Origin: Ferrovum sp.
GTDB lineage: Bacteria; Pseudomonadota; Gammaproteobacteria; Burkholderiales; Ferrovaceae
DNA length: 64,000 bases
Assembly: GCA_010435995.1 (NCBI GenBank)
Contig: JAAGNR010000039.1
Location: 37,486 to 101,485, forward strand
Direction: 5' to 3'
A model generated the notes under the pieces. That model saw only the letters and a list, made by a program, of their open reading frames with translations, searched no databases and was not told the DNA's origin. The position numbers were made by a program, and so were the translations under genes. Below, in pieces: positions 42,022 to 56,802 of this stretch. Position 1 is the stretch's first letter. The number at the start of each line of letters is the position of its first letter.

Positions 42022-44106
42022 ATGAGTTCTCAGCGATCTGTTTCAGCCCATTTTCTCAATCGGGAATTGAGTCTTCTCGCTTTTAACCGAAGGGTTTTGA
42101 GCATGGTGGAAGATGAGACCACCCCCATCCTGGAACAATTGCGCTATTTGTGTATTGTCAGCAACAATCTTGATGAGTTTTTTGAAGTACGTGTGGCCGG
42201 CCTCAAGCATCAGATGCGCGAAGGCATTGACAAAACCGGACCTGACGGACTGTCCCCAGGGCGGGTTTATGCCCTGGTCTGCGCTGAAGCCCACGCTTTG
42301 GTGACACACCAATATTATTTACTCAATCATCGGGTACTCCCCCAGTTGGCGGATGAAGGAATCTGCTTTCATCGACGCGGCCATTGGACCGAAGCACAGC
42401 GCGTATGGACACGGGATTATTTTCTGCGGGAGATCATGCCTGTCCTGACCCCCATTGGCCTGGATACTGCCCACCCCTTCCCCCGCATTCTCAACAAGAG
42501 CCTGAATTTTGCCGTGGAGTTATCCGGGGTGGATGCGTTTGGCCGCCCCTGCACCCACGCCGTGGTACAAGCCCCTCGCGCCCTGCCTCGATTCATTCGC
42601 TTACCCGAAGCACTGTGTGGCTGTCCCTATGGCTTCGTCTTTTTGTCCTCCATCCTCCATGCCAATGTGGGTGAACTCTTTCAGGGACTCACGGTGGAGG
42701 GGTGTTATCAATTCCGCGTCACTCGTAACACCGAACTTTTCCTGGAAGATGAAGATGTACGGGATCTGCGTCTGGCCCTGCAGGGTGAACTCAGCCACCG
42801 CCAATATGGTGACGAGGTCCGCTTGGAAGTCCCGGAAAACTGCTCCGAGGCCATGTCCCGCTTCCTTCTCAACATCTTTGATTTGGGTGATGACGATCTT
42901 TACCGCGTGGACGGGCCGGTCAATTTGGTACGCCTGATGCAGGTAGCAGATATGGTGGACCGTCCGGATCTGAAGTACCCCTCATTCCATCCCCAACTGC
43001 CGCAGGAAATGAAAAATCCGGGCAACTGGTTTGACGCCCTGCGCAAACGGGATTTTCTGCTTCATCATCCGTTCCAACCCTTCACCCCGGTGATTCAGTT
43101 TGACCAGCAAGCAGCACAAGACCCTGCGGTATTGGCCATCAAGCAAACGGTGTATCGCACCGGCGCCGACTCTGAGCTCATCGAGGCACTCATGGCTGCC
43201 GCCAGAAATGGCAAGGAGGTTACGGTTGTCGTGGAACTGTTGGCACGGTTCGATGAAGAAGCCAACATCAATTGGGCAGAAAAGCTGGAACAGGCGGGGG
43301 CTCATGTGGTGTACGGGGTTTTCGGTTATAAAACCCATGCCAAACTATGTCTCGTGATCCGCCGAGAAAACTCCCAACTGCAGCGCTTTGCGCACTTGGG
43401 CACGGGCAATTATCATGCACGCACCGCCCGTTCCTATACCGACTTTGGTCTATTCACCGCCCACCCTGATATCACCGCCGATGTCAGCGCCATTTTCATG
43501 CAAATTACCGGATTGGGCCGCCACGAAAACCTGCGCTACCTTTGGCAAGCCCCGTTTACCCTGCATACCGGAACTCTGGAAGCCATTGCGGCGGAACGCC
43601 GGCTGGCACTCAACGGTCAACGCGCCCACATCATTGCAAAAATGAATGCGCTCACTGAACCCGAGGTCATCGAAGCCCTTTACGCAGCAAGCCAAGCCGG
43701 AGTTCGAATCGATCTCATCGTGCGCGGCGTCTGCCTGTTACGCCCAGGGGTCAAGGGTCTGTCGGAGCATATCCGAGTGAGATCCCTGATCGGACGATTC
43801 CTCGAACATCACCGTATCATGTATTTTCGCAATGGCGGTGACGCACAAATTTTTATTGCCAGTGCCGACTGGATGGAACGGAACTTCTTCAGACGCATAG
43901 AGGTTTGTGTTCCCATTCTGGACCCACGCATCAAACGGCGCATTCTACGAGAAGGTTTACGCCCCTACTTGCGTGATAACAGTCAAGCTTGGGTCATGAA
44001 CGCAGAGGGACGATACCAACGCCTGCATCCCCGTGCCAAACAATCGGGATTTATTGCTCAAGCCGATTTGCTGAGACGCCTAGGCCGCGCACCCGAGACA
44101 TCATGA
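42022..44106 (+). CDS. ppk: Polyphosphate kinase 1
   Basis: NRELSLLAFNRRVL, DEFFEVRVAG, HHPFQPFTPVIQF, HLGTGNYHARTARSYTDFGLFT. Confidence 0.97.
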   Translation: MSSQRSVSAHFLNRELSLLAFNRRVLSMVEDETTPILEQLRYLCIVSNNLDEFFEVRVAGLKHQMREGIDKTGPDGLSPGRVYALVCAEAHALVTHQYYLLNHRVLPQLADEGICFHRRGHWTEAQRVWTRDYFLREIMPVLTPIGLDTAHPFPRILNKSLNFAVELSGVDAFGRPCTHAVVQAPRALPRFIRLPEALCGCPYGFVFLSSILHANVGELFQGLTVEGCYQFRVTRNTELFLEDEDVRDLRLALQGELSHRQYGDEVRLEVPENCSEAMSRFLLNIFDLGDDDLYRVDGPVNLVRLMQVADMVDRPDLKYPSFHPQLPQEMKNPGNWFDALRKRDFLLHHPFQPFTPVIQFDQQAAQDPAVLAIKQTVYRTGADSELIEALMAAARNGKEVTVVVELLARFDEEANINWAEKLEQAGAHVVYGVFGYKTHAKLCLVIRRENSQLQRFAHLGTGNYHARTARSYTDFGLFTAHPDITADVSAIFMQITGLGRHENLRYLWQAPFTLHTGTLEAIAAERRLALNGQRAHIIAKMNALTEPEVIEALYAASQAGVRIDLIVRGVCLLRPGVKGLSEHIRVRSLIGRFLEHHRIMYFRNGGDAQIFIASADWMERNFFRRIEVCVPILDPRIKRRILREGLRPYLRDNSQAWVMNAEGRYQRLHPRAKQSGFIAQADLLRRLGRAPETS

Positions 44107-44567
44107 GTACCGTCAATCTGCTTTTATGGCGCCACGCGGAAGCCGAGGAAGGCTATCCCGATGAAGCTCGTGCGCTCACCCCCAAAGGGCGGCGTCAAGC
44201 TCAACGCGTGGCCGACTGGTTAACCCAGCACCTGCCATCCCCTCCCCATCTTCTGGTCAGTCCAGCACGCCGTACCCAGCAAACCGCCCAAGCCTATGCC
44301 TCTGATTTTGCAACCCATGCATCCATTGGGACCCAAGCCCGCCCACGAGATATTCTCCAGGCCTGTGGATGGCCCCATCCTGCGCATACCACAATTTTGG
44401 TGGTGGGGCATCAACCCACCCTGGGACAATGTGCCGCCCTCCTGCTTGCAGCGGACACGGCCCCGTGGAGTATCCGCAAAGGAGCGCTGTGGTGGCTGAC
44501 TCAGCGAGAACGCGATGGCCAGTTACAGGTCATCCTGCGTGCGGTGGTGGATCCCGACCTGCTCTAG
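44103..44567 (+). CDS. sixA: Phosphohistidine phosphatase SixA-like
   Basis: [12 protein letters not shown] phosphohistidine motif; ATGA overlap with ppk. Confidence 0.88.
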   Translation: MSTVNLLLWRHAEAEEGYPDEARALTPKGRRQAQRVADWLTQHLPSPPHLLVSPARRTQQTAQAYASDFATHASIGTQARPRDILQACGWPHPAHTTILVVGHQPTLGQCAALLLAADTAPWSIRKGALWWLTQRERDGQLQVILRAVVDPDLL

Positions 44568-45910
44568 CCCGCCAATTCGGTCACGGCTGTGGCCAGCGCT
44601 TCGGCCCAACGATCTACCTGCACACTGTCCTCCCCCTCTACCATGACCCGGATCAACGGTTCCGTCCCCGAAGCACGCAATAGCACACGCCCTCGGCCAG
44701 CCAGATCCTGCTCTGCGGCAACCACCACCTGTTGCACTCCCTGAGCCGCAGTCAAATCCACAGGAGCTGCCACACGTACATTGATCAGGCGCTGAGGATA
44801 AAGCTTCACTTCGGCAATATAATTGGGCAAGGACACCCCCTGACTCACCAAGGCCGCCAGAACCTGCAAGGCCGAAATAATGCCATCACCCGTAGTGTGC
44901 TTGTCCCGACAGATCAAGTGACCGGAACTTTCCCCTCCCCACAGCCAACCTCTCTCCAGCATCATTTCCAACACATAACGGTCACCCACCTTGGCTCTGG
45001 CAAAGGGTATACGACGCCGCTCAAAGGCTTTTTCCACTGCCAGATTGGTCATGACCGTACCCACTACCCCCCCAGCAAACCCTGGCTGTCTCTGTCGATG
45101 CTTGACCACAGCATAGAGCAACTGATCGCCGTCGTAACTTTGCCCCTCACTGTCCACCATCACCAGTCGATCGCCATCTCCATCGAGGGCTATCCCCAGG
45201 TGGGCTTGTTTTTCTTTCACGGCATGACATAGGGCATCCACATGTGTGGCCCCACAGTGATCATTGATATTCAGCCCGTTGGGAGTATTCCCAATGGCGA
45301 TCACTTCCGCCCCTAACTCATGAAATACCAGCGGAGCAATATGATATGTGGCGCCATGGGCACAATCTACCACCAGTTTTAACCCCTTGAGATCCAGATT
45401 CGAGGGAAACGTACTTTTACAAAATTCGATATAGCGTCCCGCCGCGTCATTCATGCGCCGGACATGACCCAGTTCTGCAGATTCACGGCATGACCAAGGT
45501 TGATCGAGCAACGCTTCAATCTCGAGTTCCACACTATCCGGCAACTTCATTCCATCAGCGGAAAAGAATTTTATGCCGTTATCATCATAGGGATTATGAG
45601 AAGCGCTGATCATCACCCCTGCCTGGAGCCTCAACGCACGCACCAGATAGGCTACGGCTGGGGTGGGCATGGGACCGAGCAATATGACGTCCACTCCAGC
45701 GGCTGACAACCCCGCCTCCAAAGCTGACTCGATCATATACCCGGAAATACGGGTATCCTTGCCCACAATTACTACGGGGCGCTCCTGGCCAGCACCCCGT
45801 CTGGCTAACACCGTGCCTGCAGCATACCCCAGGGTCAGCACCAGATTGGGAGTAATGGGTGCACTTCCAACGCGCCCGCGAATCCCGTCCGTGCCAAAAT
45901 ATCGTCGACT
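44564..45910 (-). CDS. glmM: Phosphoglucosamine mutase
   Basis: [31 protein letters not shown]. Confidence 0.97.
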   Translation of the reverse strand, partial: SRRYFGTDGIRGRVGSAPITPNLVLTLGYAAGTVLARRGAGQERPVVIVGKDTRISGYMIESALEAGLSAAGVDVILLGPMPTPAVAYLVRALRLQAGVMISASHNPYDDNGIKFFSADGMKLPDSVELEIEALLDQPWSCRESAELGHVRRMNDAAGRYIEFCKSTFPSNLDLKGLKLVVDCAHGATYHIAPLVFHELGAEVIAIGNTPNGLNINDHCGATHVDALCHAVKEKQAHLGIALDGDGDRLVMVDSEGQSYDGDQLLYAVVKHRQRQPGFAGGVVGTVMTNLAVEKAFERRRIPFARAKVGDRYVLEMMLERGWLWGGESSGHLICRDKHTTGDGIISALQVLAALVSQGVSLPNYIAEVKLYPQRLINVRVAAPVDLTAAQGVQQVVVAAEQDLAGRGRVLLRASGTEPLIRVMVEGEDSVQVDRWAEALATAVTELAG

Positions 45911-46788
45911 CATGCATCCTCCATTGTCGTAACATCGCGCCAAAATGCCAATGCTTGCCGGGTGGCTGTCACATCATGGGTGCGCACAAAATGCGCCCCA
46001 GCATGCACTGCCCAGCAGGCTCCAGCAAGACTGGCTCCCAATCTTTCGTGAGGTGGAACACCCGATCCCGAAGGGACGGTCATAGATTTGCGTGATAACC
46101 CAACCAATAGGGGATAACCCGTTTCTACCAACGCACCCAGACCGCGCAATAAGGCCAGATTATGCGCCCGGGTTTTGCCAAAACCAAAGCCTGGGTCAAG
46201 AATCAGACGTTCGCGCTCAATCCCTGCACGCTCTAACTGTTGTGCTCGACCCACCAAAAAATCCCGCACCTCTTCAACCACCCCACGGGGATAATGGGGA
46301 GCCTGCTGCATGGTGGCGGGTTGTCCCTGCATGTGCATCAGGCATATTCCCACTTGGCTGTCGCGGCAAAACTCCACCGCTCCCGGCGCTTGCAGCGCCT
46401 GAATATCGTTGATCAAGGTAGCCCCTGCGGCGACTGCGGCACGCATCACGGGGACATGTCGTGTATCGATGGAAATGGGTAATCCACTCTCCCGCGCCAA
46501 AGCTTCGACTACAGGAATAACGCGCTGGAGTTCTTCACCAAGGGAGACAGGAGGAGCACCCGGCCGCGTCGATTCCCCCCCCACATCGAGAATGTCCGCA
46601 CCGGCGGCAGCCAATGCCAAGCCATGATCAATTGCCGCACTAGCGCTTACGTATTGCCCTCCATCAGAAAACGAATCGGGAGTGACATTGACAATACCCA
46701 TAAGCTGCGGCTGCGCCAGGTTCAATAAAAATCCCCCGCAGCGTACTGCGAGGGATGAACGTTCTGCACTGACAGCGACACAGCGCAT
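45910..46788 (-). CDS. folP: Dihydropteroate synthase
   Basis: [30 protein letters not shown]. Confidence 0.96.
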   Translation of the reverse strand: MRCVAVSAERSSLAVRCGGFLLNLAQPQLMGIVNVTPDSFSDGGQYVSASAAIDHGLALAAAGADILDVGGESTRPGAPPVSLGEELQRVIPVVEALARESGLPISIDTRHVPVMRAAVAAGATLINDIQALQAPGAVEFCRDSQVGICLMHMQGQPATMQQAPHYPRGVVEEVRDFLVGRAQQLERAGIERERLILDPGFGFGKTRAHNLALLRGLGALVETGYPLLVGLSRKSMTVPSGSGVPPHERLGASLAGACWAVHAGAHFVRTHDVTATRQALAFWRDVTTMEDA

Positions 46789-46811
46789 CTTTACCTGCAC
46801 TGTCGACGAGC

Positions 46812-48701
46812 CTATGCAGATTGAGCGGTGGCCGTAGGTGCCGGCAACGAACTGGCTGGCGGGGTAGGTGTTTTGGGGGGGACAGGTGCCGTTGGCTTTG
46901 GTGGCCGCGGTGGGCGCCCCTCCATGATATCCTCGATCTGCTCTGCATCGATGGTTTCCCATTCCAGCAGGGCATGGGTCATGGCCTCGATTTGCTCACG
47001 ATGGGTTTCTATGAGATTACGGGCCAGAGCATATTGTTCATCAATGATCCGGCGAATTTCGCTATCCACTTTTTGCATGGTGGCTTCAGAAACATTTTTG
47101 TGCGTTCCAATGGTCCGCCCCAAAAACACTTCTCCTTCATTTTCACCATACACCATGGTTCCCAGAGAAGTGGACATCCCCCATTGTGTGACCATACGCC
47201 GCGCCATTTCCGTAGCACGCTCGAAATCATTGCTGGCTCCGGTGGTCATCTGGTTCATAAAGACTTCTTCAGCGATTCTTCCCCCAAACAACACCGCGAT
47301 GTTTTGCAGAATTTGATCACGGTTCATGCTGTAGCGATCTTCTGTAGGCAACTGCATGGTGACACCCAGTGCACGTCCACGGGGAATGATGGTGACCTTA
47401 TGTACGGGATCGGTGAGATCGAGTAACCGCGCCACCACCGCATGGCCAGATTCGTGATACGCCGTATTCCGCCGCTCATGCTCAGGCATCACGATGGAAC
47501 GCCGCGCCGCACCCATGATGATCTTGTCTTTGGCGCTTTCAAAATCGTCCATATCCACCAAGCGCTTGTTGGAACGCGCAGCAAACAAAGCGGATTCATT
47601 CACCAGATTGGCCAAATCAGCCCCCGAAAAGCCTGGAGTGCCTCGGGCAATGATATCGGCGCGAACATCAGGAGCGATGGGTACTTTGCGCATATGAACC
47701 ATGAGGATTTGCTCGCGCCCACGAATATCCGGCAATGGCACCACCACCTGCCGATCGAAACGCCCCGGACGCAACAGCGCCGGATCCAGCACATCGGGAC
47801 GATTGGTGGCCGCAATCACGATTACACCCGCAGTAGCTTCGAAGCCATCCATTTCCACCAGCATCTGGTTGAGGGTCTGCTCACGCTCATCGTTCCCCCC
47901 CCCTAAGCCGGCCCCACGCTGGCGCCCTACCGCATCGATTTCATCGATGAAAATGATACAAGGGGCATTTTTCTTGGCCTGTTCGAACATGTCACGAACC
48001 CGCGCCGCGCCCACACCCACAAACATTTCCACAAAATCCGAACCGGAAATGCTGAAAAAAGGAACTTTGGCTTCCCCTGCAATGGCCCTTGCCAGGAGGG
48101 TCTTCCCCGTTCCTGGACTGCCCACCATCAAAACCCCACGGGGTATACGCCCCCCGAGCTTCTGAAACTTGGTGGGGTCACGTAAAAACTCCACCAACTC
48201 ACCCACCTCTTCCTTGGCTTCATCCACTCCAGCCACATCGGCAAAAGTTACCGGATTGGCGTTTTCATCGAGCATACGGGCACGACTCTTACCGAAAGAA
48301 AATGCTCCGCCGCGTCCCCCTCCCTGCATCTGGCGCATGAAGAAAATCCATACCGCCACCAGCAAAATCATGGGAAACCAGGACATGAGCATGTTCATAA
48401 AGAGGGAAGGCTCTTCTTCTGGCTTGGCTGAAACATTGACCCCATATTTCAACAGGTCGCTCACCAACCAGGGGTCCGATGGAGTAAATGTGGTAAACGG
48501 CTTACCATCGGAACGCTCGCCCCGCAAAGCACGACCATCGATGATGACCTTGCTGACATGACCGGCCTTCATTTCGTCGATGAACGATGAATAACTCAGT
48601 ACATCGCCGGAAGGCTGATGCGTCTGGAACTGACTGACCAGTAACATCAGAACCAACCCGACAAAGAGCCAGGCCAAAACATTTTTTACGATGCTGTTCA
48701 A
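46812..48701 (-). CDS. ftsH: ATP-dependent zinc metalloprotease FtsH
   Basis: [27 protein letters not shown]; likely TTG start at 48701 ([15 protein letters not shown]). Confidence 0.97.
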   Translation of the reverse strand: MNSIVKNVLAWLFVGLVLMLLVSQFQTHQPSGDVLSYSSFIDEMKAGHVSKVIIDGRALRGERSDGKPFTTFTPSDPWLVSDLLKYGVNVSAKPEEEPSLFMNMLMSWFPMILLVAVWIFFMRQMQGGGRGGAFSFGKSRARMLDENANPVTFADVAGVDEAKEEVGELVEFLRDPTKFQKLGGRIPRGVLMVGSPGTGKTLLARAIAGEAKVPFFSISGSDFVEMFVGVGAARVRDMFEQAKKNAPCIIFIDEIDAVGRQRGAGLGGGNDEREQTLNQMLVEMDGFEATAGVIVIAATNRPDVLDPALLRPGRFDRQVVVPLPDIRGREQILMVHMRKVPIAPDVRADIIARGTPGFSGADLANLVNESALFAARSNKRLVDMDDFESAKDKIIMGAARRSIVMPEHERRNTAYHESGHAVVARLLDLTDPVHKVTIIPRGRALGVTMQLPTEDRYSMNRDQILQNIAVLFGGRIAEEVFMNQMTTGASNDFERATEMARRMVTQWGMSTSLGTMVYGENEGEVFLGRTIGTHKNVSEATMQKVDSEIRRIIDEQYALARNLIETHREQIEAMTHALLEWETIDAEQIEDIMEGRPPRPPKPTAPVPPKTPTPPASSLPAPTATAQSA

Positions 48702-48787
48702 GAAAAAACCCTCCAAGCCATGATGCCAAGAAACTTCCGGGCTGACCCTGCGAAGGGTCATTGTACGCCCGAGCGTGCTCTACCGTG

Positions 48788-49438
48788 TCATTCTTCAACC
48801 GCTCCAACACCAGAAACTATGGGTTTGAGCCCCTGCCCCAACAAATACACTTCCGAGCTGCGATCACGAGAGGCCTCGGGTTTACGCGTCACCACCCGCA
48901 CAAAACTTTGGCGCATGCGTTTCACATAACCTTCAAAATCGGCTCCATGAAAAGCCTTCACCAGAAATTTTCCTTCGGGCGCCAATACGGCTAACGCAAA
49001 ATCCAGTGCCGCATCCCACAACTCCGCCGCCCGCGCCTGATCATACAAGGCCACTCCACTGATATTGGGGGCCAAATCCGATAACACAAGATCAACCCGA
49101 CGATTTTCTAGCATTTGCTTCAGCTTTTCCTGCACATCCCCGTCCGTAAAATCCCCCTGAAGGAAGTGAACCCCCTCAAGAGGGACCAACGGCAGAAGAT
49201 CGATCCCCACTACCATGCCCTGCCGCCCCATCCGCTGCCTCGCGACCTGAGACCACCCCCCAGGGGTGGCGCCAAGATCCACCACTGTCATTCCGGAGCG
49301 AAGCAAACCATCCCGTTGATCAATTTCCAGCAACTTATAGGACGCCCGCGACCGATACCCTTCGCGTTTCGCCTTTTGGACAAAAGGATCGTTGATATGT
49401 TCCCGCATCCAGGCTTTACTGCTTCGTGTTGGTTTCAT
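48788..49438 (-). CDS. rlmE: 23S rRNA 2'-O-ribose methyltransferase RlmE (FtsJ)
   Basis: SRASYKLLEIDQRDGLLRSGMTVVDLGATPGGWSQVA. Confidence 0.96.
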   Translation of the reverse strand: MKPTRSSKAWMREHINDPFVQKAKREGYRSRASYKLLEIDQRDGLLRSGMTVVDLGATPGGWSQVARQRMGRQGMVVGIDLLPLVPLEGVHFLQGDFTDGDVQEKLKQMLENRRVDLVLSDLAPNISGVALYDQARAAELWDAALDFALAVLAPEGKFLVKAFHGADFEGYVKRMRQSFVRVVTRKPEASRDRSSEVYLLGQGLKPIVSGVGAVEE

Positions 49439-49860
49439 CGTGACCGATAGAGAACAAATACCTTGCCAATCTGCTGTACCGGAGCAGCAGACAAACGCGA
49501 GCAAATCGCATCGATCAGCGCTGTACGATCTTCTTTTTCACTGCCTTTCGCTTTGATTTTTATTAATTCATGGGCCCGCAACGCGCGCTCGATTTCGAGC
49601 ATGACGGCATCGGTCAATCCGGCCTGGCCCAAGAGCACTACGGGATTCAATGCATGGGCCTTTTGGCGCAGAGCTACCCGTTGTGCTGGAGATAACACCC
49701 CCGCCACGCCTCCCTCGGGCAAAGTCACTGCGGCGGGCGGTTTTGGCACAACTTTGGGTCGCGCTGACGTTTTGGTGCGGGACTTGCGAGGATCTCGTAA
49801 GTCTTTTACAAGTTTTGCGGGCCTGGGCCCAGTAGAACGAGGACGCCTAGCCTCAACCAT
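49435..49860 (-). CDS. yhbY: YhbY/CRS1-CRM domain RNA-binding protein with basic N-terminal extension
   Basis: [43 protein letters not shown]; start ATG overlaps the greA end. Confidence 0.88.
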   Translation of the reverse strand: MVEARRPRSTGPRPAKLVKDLRDPRKSRTKTSARPKVVPKPPAAVTLPEGGVAGVLSPAQRVALRQKAHALNPVVLLGQAGLTDAVMLEIERALRAHELIKIKAKGSEKEDRTALIDAICSRLSAAPVQQIGKVFVLYRSR

Positions 49861-50329
49861 AACGGACTTCACGGATTTCATATTCTCGGACCCCCCCCGG
49901 TGCATTCACTTCGGCCACATCCCCTGCCGACTTGCCAATCAGAGCCCGAGCCAAAGGCGAACCCACGGAGATTTTTCCTTCCTTGATATCCGCCTCGTCA
50001 TCACCCACAATTTGATAGGTATGGATATCTCCCGTTCCCAGGTCCTCCATTTCCACCGTTGCGGCGAATACACACCGACCATCGGCATCGAGAGAAGCCG
50101 GATCGATAATCTGGGCATGAGATAATTTGGACTCCAATTCGGCGATACGCCCCTCAATGAATGACTGCCGTTCCTTGGCTGCATCGTATTCCGCATTTTC
50201 CGACAGGTCACCCTGAGCGCGCGCTTCACTGATGGCCTGAATGACTGACGGACGTTGCACATGCTTCAGCTGATGCAACTCTGCCTTGAGTTTTTCTGCT
50301 CCCCGTACTGTCAACGGTGTTTTATTCAT
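49853..50329 (-). CDS. greA: Transcription elongation factor GreA
   Basis: [43 protein letters not shown]. Confidence 0.97.
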   Translation of the reverse strand: MNKTPLTVRGAEKLKAELHQLKHVQRPSVIQAISEARAQGDLSENAEYDAAKERQSFIEGRIAELESKLSHAQIIDPASLDADGRCVFAATVEMEDLGTGDIHTYQIVGDDEADIKEGKISVGSPLARALIGKSAGDVAEVNAPGGVREYEIREVRYG

Positions 50330-50384
50330 ACTTCACCTACTCCTTGCGAATACTTTATTCTTGATTTGATGAATTCATGCGCAG

Positions 50385-53621
<3,237 letters not shown>

Positions 53622-53627
53622 AGCCCC

Positions 53628-54776
53628 TCAAACCCTGCGCTCTTGCATGAGACGAACGAAACGGTCAAATAACCCAGCCGCATCATGCGGCCCCGGACTG
53701 GCTTCGGGATGACCCTGAAAACCGAACGCCGGTCGGTCCGTGCGGGAAATTCCCTGCAAGCTGCCATCAAATAAAGAAATATGCGTCACTTCCAGATGAG
53801 CAGGCAAACTGGCCATATCCACAGCAAAGCCATGATTCTGGCTGGTGATCATCACCCGTCCGGTCACTTTATCGAGCACGGGATGATTGGCTCCATGGTG
53901 GCCGAACTTCATTTTCAGGGTGCGCGCCCCAGAGGCTAAGGCCAGCAGTTGATGCCCCAAACAAATGCCAAAGGTGGGTACGCCCGACTCTACCAGATGA
54001 CGCACCGCTTCGATCGCATAAGTACAGGCCTCGGGATCCCCCGGACCGTTGGACAAAAACACTCCATCCGGACGACGCGCCAAGACTTCGGCGGCGGGGG
54101 TTTCGGCCGGCACCACTTCCACGACACACCCCCGATCCACCAACATTCTAAGAATATTGCGCTTGATGCCGAAATCGTAAGCCACCACACGAAAGCCGGG
54201 GGAACCAGACGTCAACCCCGGCCGATGACCCCAACTTCCCTGCGACCAGGAATAGGATTGAGGGCAACTCACCACCCGCGCCAAATCCATCCCCTCCATT
54301 CCAGAAAAGGCACGGGCCGCTTCCAGCGCAAGCCCCACATCTTCATCGCCAGCACGCACACAACCGCTTTGCGCACCTTTTTCCCGCAATAGCCGCGTCA
54401 ACCGCCGAGTATCCACCCCAGCAATGGCCACAATACCGCGCTGAAGCAATGCATTCGTCAAGGTTTCCTGGGCACGCCAGTTTGAAGTCCGATGCGGAAC
54501 ATCTCTCACCACCAACCCCGCCGCCACCACGTGCTCCGCTTCGTTGTCATCTTCGTTGAACCCGACATTGCCAATATGGGGACACGTCAAAGTCACAATC
54601 TGACGACAGTAAGAGGGATCCGTGAGGATTTCCTGGTACCCGGTCATCGCCGTATTGAACACCACTTCACCCACACTCTGGCCCAATGCACCGATGGCAT
54701 AACCGCGAAACACACTGCCATCCGCCAGCACGAGAATGGCAGGCACTCTTGATGACAGGGACGCGGCTACGACCAT
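53628..54776 (-). CDS. carA: Carbamoyl-phosphate synthase small subunit
   Basis: [33 protein letters not shown]; start at internal ATG. Confidence 0.97.
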   Translation of the reverse strand: MVVAASLSSRVPAILVLADGSVFRGYAIGALGQSVGEVVFNTAMTGYQEILTDPSYCRQIVTLTCPHIGNVGFNEDDNEAEHVVAAGLVVRDVPHRTSNWRAQETLTNALLQRGIVAIAGVDTRRLTRLLREKGAQSGCVRAGDEDVGLALEAARAFSGMEGMDLARVVSCPQSYSWSQGSWGHRPGLTSGSPGFRVVAYDFGIKRNILRMLVDRGCVVEVVPAETPAAEVLARRPDGVFLSNGPGDPEACTYAIEAVRHLVESGVPTFGICLGHQLLALASGARTLKMKFGHHGANHPVLDKVTGRVMITSQNHGFAVDMASLPAHLEVTHISLFDGSLQGISRTDRPAFGFQGHPEASPGPHDAAGLFDRFVRLMQERRV

Positions 54777-54917
54777 TGCGAAGGACTCCGAGAGGAATTG
54801 ATGTGAAAAAAACGGGAAGGACGCATTCAGGCGCATCTTTCCCGTTTCCGATTGTTTCAATTCTACCGCATTATGCGCCCAAAGGCAACCCGACAGACTC
54901 TACAGGCACTCAATAAA

Positions 54918-54941
54918 ATAAAAATAACCCATTATTTTTAT
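54918..54941. terminator. A/T-only perfect hairpin between dapB and carA
   Basis: ATAAAAATAA-ccca-TTATTTTTAT, 10-bp perfect arms, 4 nt past the dapB stop. Confidence 0.5.
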
Positions 54942-54945
54942 AGTG

Positions 54946-55743
54946 TTACAAACCAAGCACCGCGCGCATATCAAACAACCCAGGGGCCTGCTGAGCCACG
55001 AAGCGCGCAGCACGCAGCGCCCCCAGCGCAAAGGTGGCGCGACTGCTGGCTTTATGGGTGATTTCCACGCGCTCTCCCTCAGCCATGAATGACACCGTAT
55101 GATCGCCTACCACATCTCCACCACGTACCGTAGCAAAACCCACCGTCTTGGGAGGACGCGCACCCGTCACGCCGGAACGACCATACACAGCCACATCCGC
55201 CAGATTCCAACCCCTTTGTGCCGCCACCACTTCACCCATGCGCAAGGCGGTGCCCGAAGGCGCATCGACCTTGTAACGATGATGGGCCTCGGTGATTTCC
55301 ACATCGTAGTCCGTCGGCAATAGCCGAGCCGCCTGCTCGAGCAGTGCCAGAACAACCGTCACACCCACACTCATGTTAGGCGCAAAAACAATGGGAATAT
55401 GCCGACTGGCATCAACGATCTGCGCTTTTTCATCCGCCGCAAACCCAGTCGTGCCGATAACGATGGCACGACGATGGCGGACGCACGCCTCAAGGTGGCT
55501 CAAAGTGGCCTGAGGCCGAGTAAAATCAATCAACACACTGGACCCAGATAGCGCTTGGGACACATCACTGGTGATACGCAACCCCAATGGTGATCCCAAC
55601 CAATCCCCAGGGTCCCGCCCCAGAAATACACTTCCCGACTGCTCCAGTACTCCACCGAGGGACAAATCCGGCGCGCCGATCACCGCCTCCACCAACGCAC
55701 GCCCCATACGCCCAGTACAGCCTGCAATAGCCAGCGTCAGCAT
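54946..55743 (-). CDS. dapB: 4-hydroxy-tetrahydrodipicolinate reductase
   Basis: IAGCTGRMGRALVEAV; EAHHRYKVDAPSGTAL. Confidence 0.97.
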   Translation of the reverse strand: MLTLAIAGCTGRMGRALVEAVIGAPDLSLGGVLEQSGSVFLGRDPGDWLGSPLGLRITSDVSQALSGSSVLIDFTRPQATLSHLEACVRHRRAIVIGTTGFAADEKAQIVDASRHIPIVFAPNMSVGVTVVLALLEQAARLLPTDYDVEITEAHHRYKVDAPSGTALRMGEVVAAQRGWNLADVAVYGRSGVTGARPPKTVGFATVRGGDVVGDHTVSFMAEGERVEITHKASSRATFALGALRAARFVAQQAPGLFDMRAVLGL

Positions 55744-55752
55744 CTTTCCGTC

Positions 55753-56298
55753 CTATTTCCCAGTATCAAGCACATTCCCCTTAGTATCCGCCGTCGTCGA
55801 TCCGGGTGGCGATGAATCCAGAACCGGCCCATCGGCCGGCGCAGCACTCACCCCGGAGGGGCTGTCTGCCTGTGCCGGAACGGCGACAGGAGGCGCCGCA
55901 GGAGCAGGTGCTGCGCCCGCATCGGCCACCGGTTTGTCAAACGCGTAGTTGGTTTCGTAGCGCGCCAACACATCCTTGGTGAAATAGACCGTGAGGTTAT
56001 GCGGCTCACTCAACTTTCCATCCGTCCGCACATAATAAATATAGTCCCAACGGTTTTGGTGAAAGGGATCTTTGAGTAACGGCGTCCCCAAAGTAAATGC
56101 CACCTGAGCCCTGGTCATCCCCTCCTTGAGACGAGACACCATTTCGGAGTCGATGATCACTCCTTGCTGCACATCCAGAGTATAGGGTTTGAGCCATGAA
56201 CTTCCCGGGATATAGTCCACCCAACTCGATCCCGTTGAACAGCCTCCCATCAGCAGACCCAACCCTACCAACCCCACCTTTTTCACGGCTATTTTCAT
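55753..56298 (-). CDS. bamE: Outer membrane assembly lipoprotein BamE (SmpA/OmlA)
   Basis: Lipobox LMGGCS; QGVIIDSEMVSRLKEGMTRAQVAFTLGTPLLKDPFHQNRWDYIYYV. Confidence 0.9.
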   Translation of the reverse strand: MKIAVKKVGLVGLGLLMGGCSTGSSWVDYIPGSSWLKPYTLDVQQGVIIDSEMVSRLKEGMTRAQVAFTLGTPLLKDPFHQNRWDYIYYVRTDGKLSEPHNLTVYFTKDVLARYETNYAFDKPVADAGAAPAPAAPPVAVPAQADSPSGVSAAPADGPVLDSSPPGSTTADTKGNVLDTGK

Positions 56299-56364
56299 CG
56301 TCTCATCCATTTCTTCAGAATACACTTATAATGATACCCCATCTTCTTGCCCTTTCGAGGTCAC

Positions 56365-56802
56365 ATGAGCGTCCCCCAAGATCTTAAAGATATTGGTCTG
56401 AAAGCCACGTTACCGCGCCTCAAAGTATTGGCGCTGTTCGAGTCCAGTGCCACGCGCCATCTTGGCGCCGAGGAGGTGTACAAACGACTGCAACTCGACG
56501 GCCTGGACATTGGACTGGCAACGGTTTACCGCGTACTCACCCAATTTGAACAAGCAGGACTTCTGGTACGACATCATTTCGAAAGCGGGAAAGCGGTATT
56601 TGAACTCAACCAAGGGACCCATCACGACCACATTGTCTGTTTGCAATGCGGCCATGTGGAAGAGTTTTTTGACGCCGATATCGAAAACCGCCAAGCTGAA
56701 ATCGCCCAACAACGAGGATTTGCGATTCACGATCACTCGCTGCAGATCTATGCCAACTGCCTGCGCAATCCTTGCCCCCACTGCCCCACCAAACCCACTT
56801 AA
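56365..56802 (+). CDS. fur: Ferric uptake regulator Fur
   Basis: [36 protein letters not shown]. Confidence 0.95.
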   Translation: MSVPQDLKDIGLKATLPRLKVLALFESSATRHLGAEEVYKRLQLDGLDIGLATVYRVLTQFEQAGLLVRHHFESGKAVFELNQGTHHDHIVCLQCGHVEEFFDADIENRQAEIAQQRGFAIHDHSLQIYANCLRNPCPHCPTKPT

